Assembly: GCA_037976565.1 (NCBI GenBank)
Contig: CP137683.1
Location: forward strand, 8,472,321 to 8,536,320
Reading direction: 5' to 3'
Length of the DNA stretch: 64,000 nucleotides
DNA from: Mesocentrotus franciscanus
Taxonomy: Eukaryota; Echinodermata; Echinoidea; Camarodonta; Strongylocentrotidae
Shown here: positions 1 to 10,743 of the stretch, piece after piece
Numbering within the stretch: position 1 is the first letter of the stretch
Layout: the number at the start of each line of letters is the position of its first letter
Position numbers and translations under genes: made by a program
Notes under the pieces: generated by a model
The model's database searches: none
Told to the model about the DNA's origin: nothing
Seen by the model: only the letters and a program-made list of their open reading frames with translations

Positions 1-704
1 GGAAAAGGAGTGACTTGAAGTTACCTCCAACAATGAAAGTAAGCTCTTAAATATATTATTCATACACAAACATATGCATATTTGGTATGTTCCTGTTTCA
101 TGCGCTCATTATCATTTCTCCGACTGACGATGATAATGTAGTGAAAACTTGAAGACATGTGAGCAAATATCAATGTTTACCCTTGACCCGAATCAACTAT
201 GATGCAAATGTAGTCAACAGCACCATGCTTAACATCTTTCCTTTTTCGCTTTTATTTCTATTAAAAACTATTGAGATTGAGCGTAGACAGAATTATTTGC
301 GAACAGGTTTTCGCCACGAGCCGAGTAAACATGAGTCATTTGATCTTTAGTCAGTCAGAGTCATGAACGAAATAAACTGACATTAGTGTGAGGTTACTTG
401 CTTCATGACAAGTAATTATTTGATTTTCTTTGGTCAACATAGGGTCTAAGACGTGCCAAGGATTTTCGAATGGGATTAGGTGGTTGAAAATCACGTTAGG
501 GTAATAGGGTCTTGCACATGCAGCGCCTATTTCGGGTGTTTAAAAAATGTATATAATGTTTTAATATATATTTTTATTACTTTTGTTTCCTTTAAACAAA
601 AAAAAACAAAAAATCTTAAAGTTTGTTGTTTTTAATTTATTTATTTTTTTATTTATTTATTTATTTATTTATTTATTTTTGTTTTATTATTATTATTATT
701 ATTT
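1..704. repeat. Segmental duplicate of 18192-18917
   Basis: This 704-bp stretch is nearly identical to 18192-18917. By eye there are only a few substitutions and 1-4 base indels, for example in the T run near 240 and the TTTA tract after 640. It ends in TTTA and ATT repeats and runs straight into the N gap. It could be a recent duplication flanking copy A or an assembly artefact. No gene is visible in it. Confidence 0.9.
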
Positions 705-1204
705 NNNNNNNNNNNNNNNNNNNNNNNNNNNNNNNNNNNNNNNNNNNNNNNNNNNNNNNNNNNNNNNNNNNNNNNNNNNNNNNNNNNNNNNNNNNNNNNN
801 NNNNNNNNNNNNNNNNNNNNNNNNNNNNNNNNNNNNNNNNNNNNNNNNNNNNNNNNNNNNNNNNNNNNNNNNNNNNNNNNNNNNNNNNNNNNNNNNNNNN
901 NNNNNNNNNNNNNNNNNNNNNNNNNNNNNNNNNNNNNNNNNNNNNNNNNNNNNNNNNNNNNNNNNNNNNNNNNNNNNNNNNNNNNNNNNNNNNNNNNNNN
1001 NNNNNNNNNNNNNNNNNNNNNNNNNNNNNNNNNNNNNNNNNNNNNNNNNNNNNNNNNNNNNNNNNNNNNNNNNNNNNNNNNNNNNNNNNNNNNNNNNNNN
1101 NNNNNNNNNNNNNNNNNNNNNNNNNNNNNNNNNNNNNNNNNNNNNNNNNNNNNNNNNNNNNNNNNNNNNNNNNNNNNNNNNNNNNNNNNNNNNNNNNNNN
1201 NNNN
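705..1204. other. Assembly gap (500 N)
   Basis: Exactly 500 N, the usual placeholder for a gap of unknown size. Long open frames that cross it are artefacts. The sequence to the left ends in low-complexity TTTA/ATT repeats, which probably caused the break. Confidence 1.
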
Positions 1205-1548
1205 TATTTAAGAATATCGGTTAACGCCCTTCTGGCTCCAAAAAGACGATTTGTTCTGGTCCAAGCTCTAGTAGAGTTATATACACACTGTTGCCCATTC
1301 CATGCATACAGTTGGAATGTATTTATTCTTTTAAACCTTCTTTCATGAAGTTATTGTGAGAACACGATTTATTATTGGTAGATAAAGTTTACATCTTCTC
1401 AGAATGTTATCCTGTTAATCAATCAATCTAAAGAGTCATGAACCGGAGATTGTTTAATCATGTTCTGAGAACATGTATCTCCTTTATCTATCGATAATAA
1501 ATCATATACATGTAGTCACAATAATTTCATGAAAAAAACATTTGAGCT
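1205..1548. other. Unannotated sequence after the gap
   Basis: About 340 bases with no gene seen. Two arms, near 1353-1415 and 1440-1530, are partly inverted repeats of each other (a CATGAAGTTATTGTGAGAAC-like segment matches an ACAATAATTTCATGA-like segment in the opposite strand). This suggests a decayed fold-back element. Confidence 0.35.
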
Positions 1549-1742
1549 TTAAAACCCCACTGCACTACTTGTAGCTACTTGCTCTCTCTATATAAAAAAC
1601 AATGCCTAAGCGGTGCCCGTTGGTCCCCCATGATCCTCTTTTTCTTATTTTAATTGAGAGCTGAGTTGATGAGATAACCACCTGTCATTGACAGCAGGCT
1701 GGTCTAATCCCTCCTGGCCAAACTAGTGCAGACGGGCTTTAA
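1549..1742. mobile_element. TTAA-flanked MITE, family M1, copy 1
   Basis: This 194-bp element starts TTAAAACCCCACTGCACTA and ends in the inverted form (TAGTGCAGACGGGCTTTAA on the plus strand). The terminal inverted repeats are about 19 bp, with TTAA at both ends. Related copies are at 7604-7771 and 43655-44045, each inside intron 5 of an SLC23 copy. It has no coding capacity. The TTAA target resembles piggyBac-type insertion, but no transposase links it to that superfamily. Confidence 0.75.
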
Positions 1743-1867
1743 GTTTAAGCGCAACAGTGTATTATTCTACTTAATATATTTGGTCTGAGGCCCAATTAAG
1801 ATCCAGTAGAAGCGGCTATATCATACAGTCATCAGATATACCATAATCTGAGATGCGGTTGGTTATG

Positions 1868-2159
1868 TCCAGGGGGTGTTTCACAAAGACTAAAATCGTC
1901 TTTAAGTTGGACAGGCCGTTCATGCCACTGTTTGCTCTCACCATTTACTGGCATTGGTCTGTCAAGGGACGTACAACTCGTGGTCACAAATCTACAGAAT
2001 TTACCTTTTTTTTATAGTTCATTATCAAAGGAAAACATATTATCTAAAGATCATAATTAAGAGACCAATGGTGAGAGCACCCAGTGGCATGATCGGCCTG
2101 CCATAGTTAAGTCCGACTTAAAGTTGATCTTAGTCTTTGTGAACCCCCCCCCCCCTGGA
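1868..2159. mobile_element. Fold-back MITE, copy 1
   Basis: The sequence from TCCAGGGGGTGTTTCACAAA is matched by its inverse at the right end (AGTCTTTGTGAACCCCCCC...CTGGA). The inner arms also pair: a CATGCCACTG...GCTCTCACCAT segment on the left and ATGGTGAGAGC...AGTGGCATGA on the right. The whole element can fold on itself. A second copy is at 19892-20174. It ends about 45 bp before the first coding exon of copy A. Confidence 0.8.
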
Positions 2160-2202
2160 CTTAGACTTGCCTATATATGCACACTTCTCTTACCTTGCCT
2201 AG

Positions 2203-2427
2203 GGCAAGCATCGTGCCGAGAGTGCAGATGAGGCAGCCGTTGCCATGGTAACACCGAAGGGTAACGGGGATGTTGAGATGGATCTCGCGGAGATTGGAGA
2301 TGACAACCCCACCCCTGCAGCACATCAGCAAGAAGCCGATGCGATCCTCACCAAACTGAAAGGGGAGCTCAGTTACGGGATAGACGATGTGCCCGCCTGG
2401 TATACCGCTATATTGCTGGGTTTTCAG
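2203..2427 (+). CDS. Copy A exon 1 (leader plus residues 1-61)
   Basis: The acceptor TTGCCTAG precedes 2203, so at least one noncoding exon must lie upstream; I could not place it. Coding starts at 2245. The acidic cytoplasmic N-terminus is followed by YGIDDVPAWY and the start of TM1, ending in LLGFQ, phase 0. The donor is GTAAAT. The Gln is the first half of the family Q-H pair. Confidence 0.88.
2228..2251 (+). promoter_or_regulatory. Upstream ORF overlapping the copy A start codon
   Basis: An ATG at 2228 opens a seven-codon frame that ends with TAA at 2249-2251. It is in another frame and runs across the main ATG at 2245. If the transcript includes this stretch, the uORF would make ribosomes pass the main start. 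Copy B has no upstream ATG in its corresponding 24-base leader, so translational control of the two copies may differ. The effect is inferred. Confidence 0.45.
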
Positions 2428-2749
2428 GTAAATGTGGATGGAATCCGTTTTTTCTCCAGTGGCATAAGACGTGTTTTGGTATGGTGTAAACGCTGGTGAT
2501 CTTTTTGGCTTGTTTTTTTTAATCTATGCTCCCGAGGTGTTAATCGAGGATAAAGTTTCGGAGGAGGAGTCGTCGCTAAAACTGTTAATGGCGGGAGGCG
2601 GGAGGAGGGGAGGGGCTTTATCTGACCAAATTCCTAAAGGATCTAAACAAAGATTTGATGACAAAAATAGTGTGGATTATGGTGATGGTGGTGCATGTGA
2701 GAGGAGGGGGGTTCCCATCCAGAGAAATCTCCCCTTAGGCTAGTTTTGG

Positions 2750-3033
2750 GCACTAATAATAATAATAATATAATAATAATAATCTTTTAAAGTCCACTTC
2801 AAATTTTATTAAGTTAAACCGAAAATGGAAATTCTTTTTGCCCAATTGATCGTGAGCCCGGCAGCCACTGAGCAGCGCCAGATCGACATTGCTCTATCCC
2901 CTTATTGTTGAACGCCAAACAAGGTAGCAGCAACTCCCATCTTTTAACGTCTTTTGGTATGACGCGGCCGGGGTTCGACCCACGACCTCCCGGTTGTGAG
3001 GTGAACGCTCTACTGACTGAGCCAACACACCAT
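2750..3033 (-). mobile_element. tRNA-derived SINE with (ATT)n tail
   Basis: On the minus strand the head (3033 down to about 2957) has a tRNA-like A box (TTGGCTCAGTCAGTAGAGCG) and a perfect B box (GGGTTCGAACCCC). A CAC lies where the anticodon would be. A tRNA-unrelated body of about 170 bp follows, then an (ATT/TAA)n tail at 2753-2785. This order (pol III head, body, simple tail) is that of a tRNA SINE. It is inserted in intron 1 of copy A, antisense to the gene. Confidence 0.8.
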
Positions 3034-3333
3034 GTATATTTAACTTAGTGTGTGAATAATATATCTGATCAAAGTGCATAAATTGTTATAATGTTTAAAC
3101 AAAACGAAAACTGAATGAAATTACAATCTGCTCTCCGATGCAGTCTTGTACCATCTCAAAGGGAAATTGAGTTCATTCTTATTCATTAATGTTGTTGTAA
3201 TTTTCCTCTCTTTGCTTGTTTGTAAGTATTTCTTGTTTATGCGCTCGTATCTAATGAAAAGGCTTCATAAATGTAATTATTATTATTATTATTATTTAAG
3301 ATTATTTAATATATATTATTTGTATTAATTCAG

Positions 3334-3491
3334 CACTACCTAACGATGGTTGGTGCTACGGTCGCCGTACCCCTCTTTCTCAAAGGAGGACTGTGTATCA
3401 GTGATGATTACGTCACCCAAGCCGAACTCATTGCCACCATGTTCTTTATTTCTGGGATCGCTACTCTACTCCAGACAATGTTTGGTTGTCG
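3334..3491 (+). CDS. Copy A exon 2 (TM1-TM2)
   Basis: 158 nt, phase 0 in and 2 out; acceptor ATTCAG, donor GTAAGT. It encodes HYLTMVGATVAVPLFL..., the His of the Q-H pair, a loop with CISDDY, and the helix IATMFFISGIATLLQT. Length is identical to copy B exon 2. Confidence 0.92.
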
Positions 3492-4219
3492 GTAAGTACA
3501 AATGTATGCCTCAAAGGAGGGTTACTCGTTTTCCCAAAGATGCATCAGGAAGATGAGGGATGCATAATGCCGAAAACAGATTTCCCATACCGGGTTCAAC
3601 GTCCTGAAAAAAATAATAGGGTTCATTATTCCGAAGGTTAGTAATTCCTAAAACGATACCGGGTTTTATTTCATTTTCGGAATTATGAACCATCGGAAAT
3701 TGTGAACTCAATAATTTCAGATTTATGATCTCTATTTCATTCTCGGAATTATGAACCCTTTTCGTGTTCAGGAGCAGCTACAGTACTATGGTAGTCTTAT
3801 AGTGCAGACTCTCTTTTACGACTGACCAGGGTCTGTGCCTGCAAACTACTAGAAACCATTGAATGAGAGTGGGGAGCTGATGTTCCGAATTGCTGAATCA
3901 TGATTACAGAGAGGGTCAAAATTTAGGATGACAAATACGGTGGGGCACGGCACATTCTAAAAATATTGCTAACGAGGGCATAAAGTTTGGATGACACGAT
4001 CAAAAGGACTTTCAAGGGAACAACTTTAGGGCAGTTTCGATACCCCATTGTACTGCCTATGGTATTCTTGTTCGGATTATGTTATATGAATTTATTGTCA
4101 CGTTCACACATCTCAATAGGTGAGGCTCAAGGCCATTGGAATAGCAAAGGTTAATCTAAACAAAATATATTGTTGATCGTGTTAAAATTAGAAAGGCACT
4201 TAAATGCAAATACAAATAC

Positions 4220-4411
4220 AGTCAAATCTGCTTAAGTGATCACCTGTATGGAAAGACCACCTGTCTTCAAACGAAGACCATATTTTTTGTTTCCCTTGAA
4301 TATAGTTTCTCATCGAAGCATGTACTAAAGGAACCGGTACATAAAGACCACCTGCCTATAAAGACCACTTTTCTTGTCTCTCGTTGGTGGTCTTTATAGA
4401 CAGGTTTCACT
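4220..4411 (+). repeat. Dispersed repeat 'CAAACCTGTCTTAAG', copy 1
   Basis: Degenerate internal repeats of 'AAAGACCACCTGTCTATAAAGACCAC' type, beginning CAGTCAAATCTGCTTAAG and ending with an inverted form (AGACAGGTTTCACTG). Related copies are at 34811-34930 (minus) and 51492-51662 (plus). It is in intron 2 of copy A and has no coding capacity. Confidence 0.7.
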
Positions 4412-4526
4412 GAAGTATATATGGATTGTTTCCTTATCCTCCATCTGTAAATCTGTTTACACTCTAAAGTTACCATTATTTATATAAAAAAATGATCTCC
4501 TTCTTTATTCTGTTCACACTCTACAG

Positions 4527-4618
4527 GCTTCCAATTGTCCAAGGCGGAACGTTCTCTTTCTTAGCACCCACATTTGCCATCTTGAGTGTGAAAGGGGCAT
4601 GTCCACCGCCTCCCTCCG
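4527..4618 (+). CDS. Copy A exon 3 (TM3, [14 protein letters not shown])
   Basis: 92 nt, phase 2 in and 1 out; acceptor CTACAG, donor GTAAGA. It encodes [19 protein letters not shown] and a Cys-Pro-rich loop. Mammalian SVCT proteins have an Ala-rich QASAFAFL at the equivalent place, so this segment differs from ascorbate carriers. Confidence 0.92.
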
Positions 4619-5690
4619 GTAAGATATTAGTAGGCATATATTCATACCCCGTTCAGACTACCAAAATCTATCGTACGGTTATACGAAAGTCCGTACAGCT
4701 ACACGATAAGCAATGGGTATTTCTTTTCTAGTTTCAATATCGTATAACGAAATGTGGAAAGGTTTTTTTAGATTTTCAAGATGTACTTTGGGGTTCGTAC
4801 CGTCTAATTCCATTTCAGTCAACAATAGATATCAACATGAGGTGGTTTCAAATCAAGATTTTAAATAGGATATTATATATGAATGATTGTTTGTTCAGAT
4901 TTGGTGTAGTGGCTGACAAATAGTGTACTTTTTGTAGTAGCAATGATAAAACTATCATACATGCCTTTTGCTTTTGTAACTATTCTAATGAAGTATGGTC
5001 GAAATTTGAGTTCTGGATATTTCGTAATACGGGGGAAAGGATCAAACTTACAAATCAAAATAAATTGTTTGGATTTTGCGGTAGCAATAATAATGCAGTC
5101 AACTGTTTTCTGATGGTTGTAAGACAAGAAAACTTTTCAGCCAAATTAGGAAATTAACTTCCTTCATTTGATATAATTTAATCAGCTTAAAACGTAATTT
5201 ATGAAATGGAAAAATATATATACCAAACAAATCTCAGAAAGAATAAATTGAAGAAAGAATGGTTTCACTTGAGAAAATATTTTGAGAGTGTTGGAAATGT
5301 GCCAACACAAACATGATCATGTATTTTATGTTTGCTATCTTTTTAATATATTTAAAATACAAATTTTGTCATAAATGTTTGTTTTTATCTGCCACAAAGT
5401 TTTCGGTCGTGATGATTATTATCTGTGTTCAGCCATTATGTATGGAAATTATTTATTTAATTATTTGTATATAATGTATGGATATATTGTATATGATGGA
5501 ATTTGTTTTGAAAATAAAGAACCCTGTGGAAGTATAACGAAATATCGCATAGCGAAATGCATGGTTAGCATTTTTCGAAGGAAAAAATACTCGATGAAGA
5601 ATCAGGGTCCCGTTCTAGTCAGAGTGCCTAAGAGACCGAGGTTACAATCTTTCTTTTCTAACGACTCTTTCTGTTTTTTTTTCTTTCAAG

Positions 5691-5788
5691 TAAATGCTAC
5701 AAAGGAAGAGCAGGCAAACCAGACCGAGATTTTTCAGGACAGAATAAGAGAGATACAGGGTGACATCATGGTCGCATCTCTCTTCCAG
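5691..5788 (+). CDS. Copy A exon 4 (extracellular loop, two sequons)
   Basis: 98 nt, phase 1 in and 0 out; acceptor TTTCAAG, donor GTACTT. It encodes VNATKEEQANQTEIF... with N-A-T and N-Q-T glycosylation sequons, then [14 protein letters not shown]. It is three codons shorter than copy B exon 4. Decayed copies of its 3' half follow in the intron. Confidence 0.9.
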
Positions 5789-6290
5789 GTACTTCCCCTT
5801 CTAACCGTATTACGTTATTAAGTGATTCATATTGAGTCAAGTTAAAATTCAAGTTCGAATAAGAGAGATACAGGGTGACATCCTGGTCGCATCTCTCTAC
5901 CAGGTGCTTCCCCTGTAACCTAATACGCCATTAAGTGATTCAAATTCTGTTAAGATTCAAATTCAAGTTCAAATAAGAAAGACAGGATGGCTTCATAGTC
6001 GCATTCCTTTTTCGAGAATCCTCTTGTAACACTATTACACTATTAAGAAATTTGTTTTTATATTCGAATCAGAGAGATGCAGGATGACAGCACTGTCGCA
6101 TCCCTCTTTCATTCAGGTTTTTCCCCGTCTAACCCTATTACGTCATTAAGTAACCATCCCTCTTTCAGGTGCTTCCCCTTGTAACCCTATTACGTCATTC
6201 ACATTCAAATTTGAATGAGAGAGATACAGCATGAATTCATTTTTACATCGCTCATTCGGGTTCTTCCCTTTGTGAGCTATTTGCGAGCTG
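5742..6290 (+). repeat. Decayed tandem copies of the exon 4 / donor junction
   Basis: The segment AATAAGAGAGATACAGGGTG, through the donor to about 60 bp into intron 4, recurs near 5858 (almost exact, with an intact CAG|GTGCTT donor), then near 5972, 6066, 6151 (partial) and 6214, increasingly decayed. The first spacings are about 115 bp. Each unit keeps traces of the 'GTCGCATCTCTCTTCCAG|GTGCTTCCCCTTGTAACC' core. Only the first unit is in frame with exon 4. Confidence 0.85.
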
Positions 6291-6420
6291 GACTGAGCGA
6301 ATGAGCAAAAATTTTGGCCGAGTTGTACATTTTACACTTAGATCGTTGCCTCTGTATATTGGTGATTATATTCTATATTGTATGTGTATTAGCGATAATC
6401 TAAAATATGGATTATATTTC

Positions 6421-6481
6421 CATAGACTGATATGATTTGATTTGATATGATATGATTTGATTTGATTTGATTTCATTTGAT
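6421..6481 (+). repeat. (GATTT)n microsatellite at the exon 5 acceptor
   Basis: TGATTTGATATGATATGATTTGATTT-type repeat immediately before the TATAG acceptor of exon 5. It supplies part of the T-rich tract. Confidence 0.85.
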
Positions 6482-6485
6482 ATAG

Positions 6486-6631
6486 GTGTTGATCGGTTTT
6501 ACTGGAACCATTGGTATTATGCTTCGTTTCATTGGTCCTCTCTCCATCACCCCCACCATATGCCTCATCGGACTTGGTCTCTTCAAGGAAGCAGCTGATT
6601 TTGCAGCGGGGCACTGGGGTATTGCTTTCAT
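6486..6631 (+). CDS. Copy A exon 5 (TM4-TM5)
   Basis: 146 nt, phase 0 in and 2 out; acceptor TATAG, donor GTAAGT. It encodes VLIGFTGTIGIMLRFIGPL..TPTICLIGLGLF and GHWGIAFM. Same length as copy B exon 5. Confidence 0.92.
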
Positions 6632-7603
6632 GTAAGTATGGACGGAAATTTGAGGGGAAACGATCAGTGGAGAGAGCGCAGTGTGTTGTATCGATGCGTG
6701 TGATAGAAGAATAAAAACAAAGAACGGACTGAATCTGGACTAGTAAGTCGATAACAGGGGAGGATCAGGATTGTCAGATAAGGGGGTATAAAGGATTTCC
6801 CCGACAATAACTTCTCCAAAGAAACTTGATTGGGGAATCCCACCGGCCCTCACCAAGCTCTCTCGGGTGCGTAATGGCTCTCTATAACTAATGCCTTTTC
6901 CCTGTATTTTTCTTCAATAAGTGAATAAGCTGTATTTTGGAATATTCAATCTAGCGATTTACTTTTGCTTACTGATACGTATTTGGTTGAAATCCGTACA
7001 GGAACTTCCATAAAAGGTACAAAGCTTCTCTTGACTTTTCAACAGATTTAATCGCTAAAAAAAGTGGTTCATTATAGTTATATCTTAACCCTATATAGCC
7101 CGGGCTATTTTGTAACTGCTTACCCGGCCGTGATCTCGGCCGTGAAACAGCCGATCGCCGCGAAAATTTGCATGCATGTCAAGTGAAGTGTATATAATAC
7201 TATGTTAATTTCATTTTTTTGTGAAAAATTCACTCATTTGCATATTTATGGTAATTTATGCAAATAAGGTAATAACATTCACATTTTTACCCATAGATCA
7301 TATATTCTTCATATTTAAACATTAGTTTTCACTACATATATTCTTTAGACCATTTGGGATAATAATACAGCCAAAAAAATGGAAGAGCCAGGTTATTCCT
7401 TATGTTATCTATTGTTTTGATAATTTCTTATGTATTTCTTTGTTTTTAACTTATGTATTTTTATTGTTTTTGTTGTTTGATTTCATTTCTAACTATACGC
7501 AAGACTCGAAAAAAAGTCACAAAATTTCAGCGCAAATTTTTTTTTGCGTTAAAAACTATCGCGAAAAATGTCGGGGGCTTTAGAACCCCCCGGCTAGATA
7601 GGG

Positions 7604-7771
7604 TTAAAGCGGTACTGCACTACTTGTAGCTACTTGCGCCCTCTATATAGCAAACAATGCCTAAGCGGTACCCGTTGGTCCCCCCATGATCCCCGATGAG
7701 ATAACCATCTGCCAGTGACCATGCAGGGAGGTCTAATCCCTCCTGGCCAAACTAGTGCAGATAGGCTTTAA
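7604..7771. mobile_element. TTAA-flanked MITE, family M1, copy 2
   Basis: 168 bp, starting TTAAAGCGGTACTGCACTA and ending TAGTGCAGATAGGCTTTAA. It is internally deleted relative to copy 1. It sits 48 bp before exon 6 of copy A. Another copy of the same family lies in the equivalent intron of copy B, in the same orientation. Confidence 0.78.
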
Positions 7772-7819
7772 GAATGAAACCCAGCATCGGAAATTTCATG
7801 TGATGTTCTCAATCTGTAG

Positions 7820-7939
7820 GACTATCGGTTTACTGACGATATTCTCGCAGTACATCTCAAGGTTCAGGTTCCATTCTACTGCTTCACGAAGGGACGAGGG
7901 TGCCACTCCAAGAATGTCTTCATCTTCAAACTATTCCCG
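7820..7939 (+). CDS. Copy A exon 6, one-base deletion
   Basis: 120 nt; acceptor CTGTAG, donor GTGAGT. The first part encodes MTIGLLTIFSQYISRF as in copy B. From about 7868 the homologous reading (VPFYCF..., ending VFIFKLFP) is in the next frame, so one base is missing between 7863 and 7868. Left uncorrected, the frame runs to the exon end and meets TAA at 8545-8547. Confidence 0.85.
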
Positions 7940-8543
7940 GTGAGTTTGTAGCGGATCTGAACAAAATTGAGTTTTAATTACAAGGTGTATCGAAGGGAAA
8001 TGAGACCAGCTGTCGTTAATGATGATATATTGTGCTCATACTGTATTTTCTTACACTGTAGTTTTACGATTATTTCGAATTATCGGGGAAGAGTAATTAG
8101 CGATAGATGTCGTTACAGTATTTGCTACCAGGTGACAAAACGCTCAATGAAACTCGAAATGAATTAACGAGATTGACGTCTGCTGTGGTCTAGCGCCATC
8201 TACGATATAAGCCATTGTATCTTATTTCACAAGGCATCGACAAGTGTTCTTATTTGTGTATGTATAAGCAGCACATATTCGAATTGATTAATGCCATAAT
8301 GCGAAGTTTGCCCGATGATATCAATTTATTTGATAAGCATTCGGGCTTGGAATGCTCTGTTGTTGTTTTTTGTTGTTGTTGCTGCTCATGATAACATTAA
8401 TTTTCCATCAATTAAACTGATAATGATATGAACGATTTTGTTAATTCTTTCTGACTTTATTGTTTGCAATATATATTTTTCAATTGGTGATCAATTAAGA
8501 CATAGTGACACATTTTTTTCTGTTCAATAATGACCTGATTTAG

Positions 8544-8700
8544 GTAATTTTAGCCATTCTCATCTCTTGGATCTTCTGTGCCATCCTGACCTCGACGAAT
8601 GTCTTCCCAACCGAGATCGATGACTACGGGTTCCAGGCCAGGACCGACACTCGAGTTCGAGTGCTGCAAGAGGCTTCATGGTTCCGATTCCCTTATCCTG
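8544..8700 (+). CDS. Copy A exon 7 (TM6-TM7 region)
   Basis: 157 nt, phase 0 in and 1 out; acceptor TTTAG, donor GTATGA. It encodes VILAILISWIFCAILT and the loop YGFQARTDTRV...WFRFPYP. Exact length match to copy B exon 7. Confidence 0.92.
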
Positions 8701-8776
8701 GTATGAAGACTTCTTGCTCTTTTACACTCCTACATCGTTAGTTTTCTCTCCATCCCTCTGATCACTTTCTTTGTCT

Positions 8777-8845
8777 CTCTCTCTCTTTCTTTCTCTCTCC
8801 CCCTCCCCCTCCTCACCCTATCTCAATCTCTCTCTCTCTCTCTCT
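8777..8845 (+). repeat. CT-rich microsatellite, intron 7 of copy A
   Basis: Interrupted (CT)n tract soon after the exon 7 donor. Confidence 0.9.
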
Positions 8846-9179
8846 GTGCATCTTTCTTTGCCCTACCCTCTCTATTATCGTCAATACTTTATCACCTGTA
8901 TATGATCTCTTACACAAGTCCTCACATCAGTCACTATTTAAAAAAATCTGTCAATGAAAGATTTTATTCAATCATTCATAAACAAAAGCAACTCAATGAA
9001 ATTGGAAGCAAAAATGTCACTGGAATCTTTTTTTTCTTCCTTAAATAAGTGTTTGAAAGGCAGTGACGTTTCATAGAGTAAGCTAGTTTTTCAATGAGTT
9101 TCAATAATTTTGCATGAATGAATTGTATTTGAAATAGATGAAAATATTCATACTGTCCGACTCCTGTCTCCACCCGCAG

Positions 9180-9430
9180 GTCAATGGGGTCTTCCCACCG
9201 TCACGGTTGCCGGAGTCTTCGGCATGCTCGCGGGTGTCATAGCCTCCATGATCGAATCCGTGGGCGACTACTACGCATGTGCACGTCTAGCCGGAGCCCG
9301 CCCTCCCAACCACGCAGTGAACCGTGGAATAGGTATTGAAGGTATTTCATGCTTGATCGCAGGGATGATCGGATCGGGAAATGGAACTACATCGTACAGC
9401 GAAAATATTGGCGCCATCGGCATTACAAAG
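9180..9430 (+). CDS. Copy A exon 8 (TM8 and NAT signature)
   Basis: 251 nt, phase 1 in and 0 out; acceptor CCCGCAG, donor GTATAT. It encodes [19 protein letters not shown], then the conserved acidic TM8 segment [15 protein letters not shown], and ends with [10 protein letters not shown], a match to the NAT signature [QEP]-N-x-G-x4-T-[RKG]. One codon shorter than copy B (ARPPN against APPPPN). Confidence 0.95.
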
Positions 9431-9640
9431 GTATATGACTATATGATATATACATGATTATGAAATAACTAGCTTACTATGAATAAGGACAATGTGATTA
9501 TTAATGATACGCAAGCAAAAAGATATCCTTGTATTATTCTAAAAGATTGATAAGACATTAACATTTCTGATTGAAAATAGAATAATAATAATATTGGAAT
9601 TTGAAAAGGTTTCCACGCATTCTTAGTAAAGAAAGATGTT

Positions 9641-10275
9641 TACTTGGTTTACTTGGTTGTTGAGGCTTGAAGCATCAGCTTATGAGCCCATCTTGATAAT
9701 CACAGCACTATTTACCTTGATAAGGGGTATATTTTAGAGGATGGTGATGCCAATACCTTTCAAGTTCAGATTTAAATCTGTTAATAGATGGCGCTTGGAC
9801 TGTCGATTGGGGTAGCCCATTCCAGTTGTTAATGGATCGTACAGCAAGGGACCTCTGCCTAACACTTGTCTTACAATGCGGCTTCTCAACTTTGAAGATA
9901 TGACCTCTCGTCCTACTTTCTTTGCTCATAGAGAATATTAATACCTCTTTCTGTACATCTTCCCGTCCAGTCATGATCTTATATAGTTGAATTTGGTCAG
10001 CTCTTTGCCTTCGATATTCTAGTGTTTGAAGTTTAAGTGCTTGGAGTCTTTCCGGGTAACTAAGATGGTTGATCTCTGGTATCGATGAGTTTAGTAGCTC
10101 GTTGCTGGACTTTTTCCAGGTTGTTTTCATCCCTGATAAGCTTAGGCTTCCAAACAGGGTTGCAGTATTCCAGAGTGGGGCGTACTATGGTCTCCTACGA
10201 TTGAAGCAATCCTTGGCTCCAAAGATGATGCTCGTTTGGTAGCGTCCGAAACATGTTTACTAAATGATAGGTTGG
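9641..10275 (-). mobile_element. CR1/L2-like LINE, 3' fragment
   Basis: Minus-strand open frames between 10275 and 9708 encode the C-terminal part of a LINE reverse transcriptase ORF2: KHVSDATKRASS, then LSYPERLQALKLQTLEYRRQ, then RSINNWNGLP. The 3' end has AAGTAAACCAAGTAAAC-type short tandem repeats, as in the LINE at 62540-64000. It is truncated at its 5' end and lacks the catalytic domain. It lies in intron 8 of copy A, antisense to the gene. Confidence 0.85.
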
Positions 10276-10613
10276 AATCATGAGAAAATTATGGAATTAT
10301 GGAATTATGCTGTGAAAATTATATTAATGCAGGCTATATACATGTATTTCATTTCCTAATCCTGAATTAATATGGGAGAGGGCAAATGGAATTTTAAAGT
10401 ATACCATGCATAATATATACTGGTAGCAACTGCTCCCCTACCCTTCGAACGCCAGAATTAACCCTCCCCCTTCCCCATTTGTGACAGTCTACTTTTACCT
10501 ACCTTGAGCTACTTTATTTGAATTATCTTAATACAGACTAGCTTTATTTAGTTCATCTTTGGCTTTCTCTCTTCTCTCTTTTCTCTCATTTTCTTTGAAT
10601 TCTTTGACCTTAG

Positions 10614-10743
10614 GTTGGTAGTCGGCGTGTGATTCAATACGGAGCTGTGATCATGATTATTCTCGGAACATTTACCAAGTTTAGCGCCATCTTTGTCATG
10701 ATTCCTGATCCGATCGTGGGAGGCATGTTTTGCGTCATGTTCG
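10614..10743 (+). CDS. Copy A exon 9
   Basis: 130 nt, phase 0 in and 1 out; acceptor CCTTAG, donor GTAGGC. It encodes [20 protein letters not shown] and [13 protein letters not shown], both strongly conserved in SLC23 proteins. Confidence 0.93.

Noticed and set aside
583..1348. Two long open frames of over 200 codons crossing 705-1204
   Set aside because: They consist almost wholly of N; the rest is low-complexity TTTA repeat.
2957..3033. Functional tRNA gene on the minus strand
   Set aside because: A and B boxes are good, but the acceptor stem does not close cleanly, and a SINE body and (ATT)n tail follow. A SINE head explains it better.
5375..5821. 148-residue open frame around exon 4 of copy A
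   Set aside because: Only its last part (5691-5788) is exon 4. The upstream part reads through intron 3 and ends beyond the donor.
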